Positions 5,883-9,196 of a stretch of DNA of 9,196 nucleotides are shown here, piece by piece. The first letter of the stretch is position 1. The number at the start of each line of letters is the position of its first letter. Below the pieces are notes generated by a model. That model was not told the DNA's origin. It did not search any database and worked only from the letters and a program-made list of their open reading frames with translations. Both the position numbers and the translations under genes were made by a program. Source of the DNA: CAZAGT01 sp964484515 (lineage in GTDB: Bacteria; Desulfobacterota; DSM-4660; Desulfatiglandales; HGW-15); assembly GCA_964484515.1 (NCBI GenBank), contig CAZAGT010000197.1, positions 1 through 9,196 on the forward strand, read 5' to 3'.

Positions 5883-7763
5883 ATGTGCGGCATTGTCGGT
5901 TTTAGTGGGGCCCGAAACGACAGACTTCTTAATTCGATGCGCAAAACCATTTTACACAGGGGGCCCGACGATTACGGCACCTATTCCGATGGTCAAATGA
6001 ACCTGGCCATGAACCGGCTCAGCATCGTGGACATCGAAGGGGGTAAGCAACCCCTTTCAAATGAGGATGGAACGATTTGGGTCGTCTTCAATGGAGAGAT
6101 TTATAATCACCTGGAATTGAGAAACGAATTGCTCTCCAAAGGACATCGCTTCAAAACAGATCACAGCGATACCGAGGTCATCGTCCATCTGTATGAGGAC
6201 TGGGGGCCTAAATGGCCGCTCAAGGTAAACGGAATGTTTGGCGTTGCTATCTGGGATCTTCGTCTCCGCAGGCTTCTCCTCTTTCGAGACCGCATCGGGA
6301 AGAAACCTCTCTATTATGCGGCCAAGGGGAACTCCATCATTTTTGGTTCTGAAATAAAGGCCGTCTGCGAACACCCACTGGTCTCTCAAGAACTCGATTA
6401 TGGAGCCCTTTTTCAATACTTCGGCCTAAAGCATATAAGCGCCCCGCGAACGGCCTTTACAGACGTCAAACAACTCCTACCCGGTTTCATGCTTACCTGG
6501 CAATCGGACGGGATTAAGACAGAGCCCTATTGGCAACTCGATTTTGGATCTCCTTTAGAGGAAATACCGGAAGAAGAGGCTGCGGACCACCTGCTTGAAC
6601 TTCTTGAAGATGCTGTGAAGCTGCGAATGCAGTGTGACGCGCCCTTTGGGGCTTACCTCTCTGGAGGTGTCGATTCGAGTTCGGTGGTCGCCTTGATGAG
6701 CCGGCAATCATCCAGACCAATTAAAACCTTCTGCCTGGGTTACGAGGATTTGCCCCGGGGACAATTCGACGGAAAAGCTCAAGACATGATCTTCGCCCGA
6801 AACATGTCGCAGATCCTAGGGACCGAACACCATGAATATATTATCAGTGCCGGACAGTTTGCAGATCAGATGGCGGAGATCTTGCGATCTTTTGATGAGC
6901 CTTTTTCTGGCGTTGTATCTACTTTTTTCCTCTCAATACTTATTAGCAAGCACGTTAAGGTGGCCCTTTCCGGAGATGGCGCGGATGAGTTGTTCGGCAG
7001 CTATTTGGCTCACCGCCTGGCATTCCCTATTGAGCACTACGTCACCTTTGTAAGCAAGGGCAAGAGGGAACGACAGGACCTCAATCAAGAGGAACTTGAT
7101 CTTCTGCGTCCGTTTGACGGTCCAGCGGAATTTCCGTTCCTGCAAAATATCGCCTCAATCGACTTGAGTGAGTGGCGTGGCAAACTCAATGTCTTCAACA
7201 ACCAGGAACGCAGCCAATTGTTGTCCGAGGATTTCCTGACGGCCAGCGGATATCCGTCTATCACAGACTCGTATGGAGTTCTCGAACCCCAGCTTACGGC
7301 CAGAGATGCCCTGAACAGAAGCCTTGAAATCGATCAAAAAGAACTCCTGCCAAATCAGGTGTTACCCTTTGTCGATCGGTTGTCGATGGCCCATTCGATC
7401 GAGGTGCGAGTGCCGTACCTCGATTATCGCATTCTTGAATTTGCCAACCGGTTGCCTGGAAGACTCAAAATTCAGAATGGTGTCAACAAGTACATCCACA
7501 AAAAAGCGATGGAAAAGATCCTTCCTGAAGAGCTTGTCCAACGGCCTAAGGAGGGATTTGTTCAACCTATCTATTCCTGGATGCACGGCCCCCTCAAAGG
7601 GTGGGTGCTGAAGCGTATGGATGCCCTACCTCGGGAGTTCTTCAACACGGAATACATTCAGGACTTGAAAGCGGGGTTCGATAAAGGACAACAAGGCCTA
7701 AATGCAAAAATCTGGAATTTACTGTGTTTTGGCATGTGGTTTGAAGGGATTCATGACCGATGA
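5883..7763 (+). CDS. Asparagine synthase-type glutamine amidotransferase (copy 2)
   Basis: This 626-residue enzyme is a second, distinct member of the AsnB family. The glutaminase domain has Cys2, HRGPD and NGEIYN at 70-75. The synthetase domain has SGGVDSS at 260-266, SGDGADELFGSY from 363 and the conserved lysine Lys556 in R-P-K-E-G-F. All catalytic signatures are intact. The domain layout and length nearly equal copy 1, but the two diverge strongly outside the motifs (for example GDGADELF against GDGGDELF, and Phe where copy 1 has Lys just before the V/ADR segment). They therefore look like separately acquired paralogues and not a recent duplication. GAGG at 5869-5872 lies 10 bases before the ATG. 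The stop overlaps the formyltransferase start as ATGA, so the two are likely made together. Amidation of a sugar acid or another small carboxylate is inferred; ordinary asparagine synthesis cannot be excluded. Confidence 0.9.
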   Translation: MCGIVGFSGARNDRLLNSMRKTILHRGPDDYGTYSDGQMNLAMNRLSIVDIEGGKQPLSNEDGTIWVVFNGEIYNHLELRNELLSKGHRFKTDHSDTEVIVHLYEDWGPKWPLKVNGMFGVAIWDLRLRRLLLFRDRIGKKPLYYAAKGNSIIFGSEIKAVCEHPLVSQELDYGALFQYFGLKHISAPRTAFTDVKQLLPGFMLTWQSDGIKTEPYWQLDFGSPLEEIPEEEAADHLLELLEDAVKLRMQCDAPFGAYLSGGVDSSSVVALMSRQSSRPIKTFCLGYEDLPRGQFDGKAQDMIFARNMSQILGTEHHEYIISAGQFADQMAEILRSFDEPFSGVVSTFFLSILISKHVKVALSGDGADELFGSYLAHRLAFPIEHYVTFVSKGKRERQDLNQEELDLLRPFDGPAEFPFLQNIASIDLSEWRGKLNVFNNQERSQLLSEDFLTASGYPSITDSYGVLEPQLTARDALNRSLEIDQKELLPNQVLPFVDRLSMAHSIEVRVPYLDYRILEFANRLPGRLKIQNGVNKYIHKKAMEKILPEELVQRPKEGFVQPIYSWMHGPLKGWVLKRMDALPREFFNTEYIQDLKAGFDKGQQGLNAKIWNLLCFGMWFEGIHDR

Positions 7764-8461
7764 AGATTGCGCTCTTGGCGTTGACAGGATTCGGGAACGA
7801 AATCCTACAGGCACTCATTCGCAACCGCGACGCCGACGATATTGTTGTCTTCACCCGCAAGGAAACCGGCAAGTTTCCATACTATGAGTGTGAGAACCTG
7901 ACGGATGTGTGTGAAAGAGAAGGCCTTAGGGTACTCAACGGCCTGAGCATCCAGGAAATCGAAGGGCACCTTAGCGGCTTCGCCCCCGACATGATATTTG
8001 TCGCCACCTTTGATCTAAGAATCACGAGCGACATCCTCGAACTGCCGGAACACGGAGTCGTAAACATCCACCCTTCTCTTTTGCCAGCGTATCGGGGCCC
8101 GACGCCAACGAATTGGGCGATCATTCACGGTGAGAGGGTAAGCGGTGTTTCCTTCCAAAGGATGAACGAAGCCTGGGATATGGGAGATATCGTTCTTCAG
8201 AGGGAAACGCCGATCGCCGAAATGACAGACGGAGAACTCAGGGGAAAGCTGGCGCGAATGGCCGGTGAGATGCTCCACGATTTTATTCCGAAGTATCTTG
8301 CAGCTGACTTCAACGAGATACCGCAGTGCCCTAATGAAGGAAGTTACTACCCAAAGATCACTTCGAAAGAGGGTATGGCCCTGCTCAAAACAGGGAAGTT
8401 CGATCGCAACAATCTGATCCGCGGACTCACGCCCTTCCCCGGGATCGAAATATTGGGATAG
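7760..8461 (+). CDS. Short formyltransferase, probably acting on an amino sugar
   Basis: This is a 233-residue protein of the 10-formyltetrahydrofolate-dependent formyltransferase fold (Fmt, ArnA, PurN, VioF). The catalytic set is complete: Asn102 and His104 in Asn-Ile-His, the cofactor-binding loop Ser-Leu-Leu-Pro-Ala-Tyr-Arg-Gly at 106-113, and Asp140 in Asp-Met-Gly-Asp. The His-Asp spacing of 36 equals that of E. coli Fmt (108 and 144). The chain ends soon after Ile-Arg-Gly-Leu-Thr-Pro-Phe-Pro-Gly (220-228), the linker that in Fmt leads to the C-terminal tRNA-binding OB domain, which is absent. Reading past the TAG gives no OB-like sequence, so the short form looks natural. Lack of the tRNA domain plus the setting argue for N-formylation of an amino sugar; the acceptor is unknown. 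It is joined to amidotransferase 2 by a 4-base overlap and lies 7 bases before the radical SAM gene. Confidence 0.85.
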   Translation: MKIALLALTGFGNEILQALIRNRDADDIVVFTRKETGKFPYYECENLTDVCEREGLRVLNGLSIQEIEGHLSGFAPDMIFVATFDLRITSDILELPEHGVVNIHPSLLPAYRGPTPTNWAIIHGERVSGVSFQRMNEAWDMGDIVLQRETPIAEMTDGELRGKLARMAGEMLHDFIPKYLAADFNEIPQCPNEGSYYPKITSKEGMALLKTGKFDRNNLIRGLTPFPGIEILG

Positions 8462-8468
8462 GATACCT

Positions 8469-9196
8469 ATGGGATACAAGAGCAGTCTTTCCAAGGCAAA
8501 CAGAACGGATGAGGCGATTAGCTTTCCTGCGGTTGTCCTCATCGATAATTGCAATGCCTGCAATCTTCGTTGCTCCATGTGTGACCACCCAAACATGAAG
8601 AAGTACCGAAAAGTCGAAATCATGGAGTTCGGTCTCTACCGAAAACTGATAGACGAGATTGCCTACGAAAAACCGGAAGCTCGGGTCTGGGAGATCTTCT
8701 TCGGTGATCCTTTCATGTGCCGTGACATGGCCAAGCGAGTTGCGTATGCCAAAGAAAAAGGGCTCCAGGATGTGGTTTTGAATACGAACGGTGTCCTGAT
8801 GTCTGCGGCACGAGCAAAAGACATTATCCTTGCCGGCCTCGATGCCATGTATGTGGGCATCGATGCCTTTACCGAGGAGACCTATAACAAGATTCGAATC
8901 GGCGGCGATTTCAAAAAGGCAATAGCCAACACGCTGCGTTACCGGGATCTACTGGATCGATACGGTACCGACCGCCAAAAACTGTTCGTCCAATATGTGG
9001 TCAGTGACACAAATCAGCATGAGTTGGCCGATTTCAAGGCATTCTGGAATGAACAGGGAGTCAACGCGAAGATTCGTCCCAAGGTGAGCTGGGCTGGGCT
9101 CGTGAGAGCAAGCAATCTTCGCGACAATAGTCTGGTTGGACGCAAGCCCTGCTACTGGTTGATGCGAACGATCAACATCTGCGCTGACGGTAGGGT
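8469..9196 (+). CDS. Radical SAM/SPASM protein (3' end beyond the window)
   Basis: Only the first 242 codons are present and the frame is open to the window edge. Cys31-x3-Cys35-x2-Cys38 is the radical SAM [4Fe-4S] motif; an extra Cys28 precedes it. Thr-Asn-Gly at 106-108 and a Gly-Ile-Asp-Ala strand followed by Tyr-Asn-Lys-Ile-Arg are typical of the barrel in SPASM-type enzymes. Pro-Cys228 and Cys238-Ala-Asp-Gly near the edge look like the start of a SPASM auxiliary-cluster domain. The usual Gly-Glu-Pro that helps hold SAM reads Gly79-Asp80-Pro81. The start at 8469 follows AGGA at 8460-8463. It is the seventh gene of the cluster. Radical SAM/SPASM proteins modify peptides, sugars or cofactors; here a sugar or lipid-linked glycan is the natural guess, but the substrate cannot be read from sequence. 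Confidence 0.88.
   Translation, partial: MGYKSSLSKANRTDEAISFPAVVLIDNCNACNLRCSMCDHPNMKKYRKVEIMEFGLYRKLIDEIAYEKPEARVWEIFFGDPFMCRDMAKRVAYAKEKGLQDVVLNTNGVLMSAARAKDIILAGLDAMYVGIDAFTEETYNKIRIGGDFKKAIANTLRYRDLLDRYGTDRQKLFVQYVVSDTNQHELADFKAFWNEQGVNAKIRPKVSWAGLVRASNLRDNSLVGRKPCYWLMRTINICADGR

Noticed and set aside
1548..7763. UGA as a sense codon (alternative genetic code), suggested by two open frames each broken by TGA
   Set aside because: The GT2 gene and both amidotransferase genes end in TGA at the expected protein length, and one of these stops overlaps the next start as ATGA.
1612..7763. Recent tandem duplication of the asnB-type gene
   Set aside because: The two copies share motifs but differ widely in DNA and protein, with unrelated genes between them.

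Overview
The window is a stretch of bacterial chromosome of moderate GC content. It carries one tightly packed gene cluster, all on the + strand, that looks like part of a surface polysaccharide or glycolipid locus. The predicted proteins are a membrane-anchored family 2 glycosyltransferase, two different asparagine-synthase-type amidotransferases, a family 4 glycosyltransferase, a multi-pass flippase-like membrane protein, a short formyltransferase and the start of a radical SAM/SPASM protein. No rRNA, tRNA, CRISPR array, insertion sequence or phage gene is visible. The gene content suggests a free-living, probably Gram-negative bacterium with a large envelope-glycan repertoire. The sequence does not support naming a phylum. 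Stop codons throughout fit the standard bacterial code.

Layout. Positions 1-605 hold no convincing intact gene. A short open frame (93-329, +) ends in a segment that resembles the C-terminal R-x4-H motif of HEPN domains. Immediately after it is a good sigma-70-like promoter (TTGACG at 326-331, 18-base spacer, TATAAT at 350-355). A leader of about 240 bases follows, with two adjacent small hairpins (544-558 and 566-582). The cluster then runs: GT2 (606-1550); amidotransferase 1 (1612-3480); a gap containing a small open frame broken by one in-frame TGA (3455-3742); GT4 (3739-4869); flippase-like protein (4862-5878); amidotransferase 2 (5883-7763); formyltransferase (7760-8461); radical SAM protein (8469 to the window end, incomplete). 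From the GT4 gene onward the genes overlap by 4-8 bases or are 4-7 bases apart, so translational coupling in one operon is likely.

How the genes may work together (inference). The GT2 enzyme has the DPM/ArnC/GtrB layout and probably charges undecaprenyl phosphate with a sugar on the cytoplasmic face. The flippase-like protein could move a lipid-linked product across the membrane. The GT4 enzyme would add a residue to a growing glycan. Amidotransferases in such clusters often convert sugar carboxylates to carboxamides, and single-domain formyltransferases often N-formylate amino sugars. The set therefore suggests a glycan decorated with amide and formamide groups. The radical SAM protein adds a further modification of unknown chemistry. 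The enzymes that would make the uronic acid or amino sugar precursors are not in this window.

Points for a second look: the interrupted ORF between amidotransferase 1 and GT4; the HEPN-like fragment; a GT4 lacking the second Glu of its EX7E motif; a formyltransferase that stops where Fmt would enter its C-terminal domain; and a radical SAM protein with Gly-Asp-Pro where Gly-Glu-Pro is usual.
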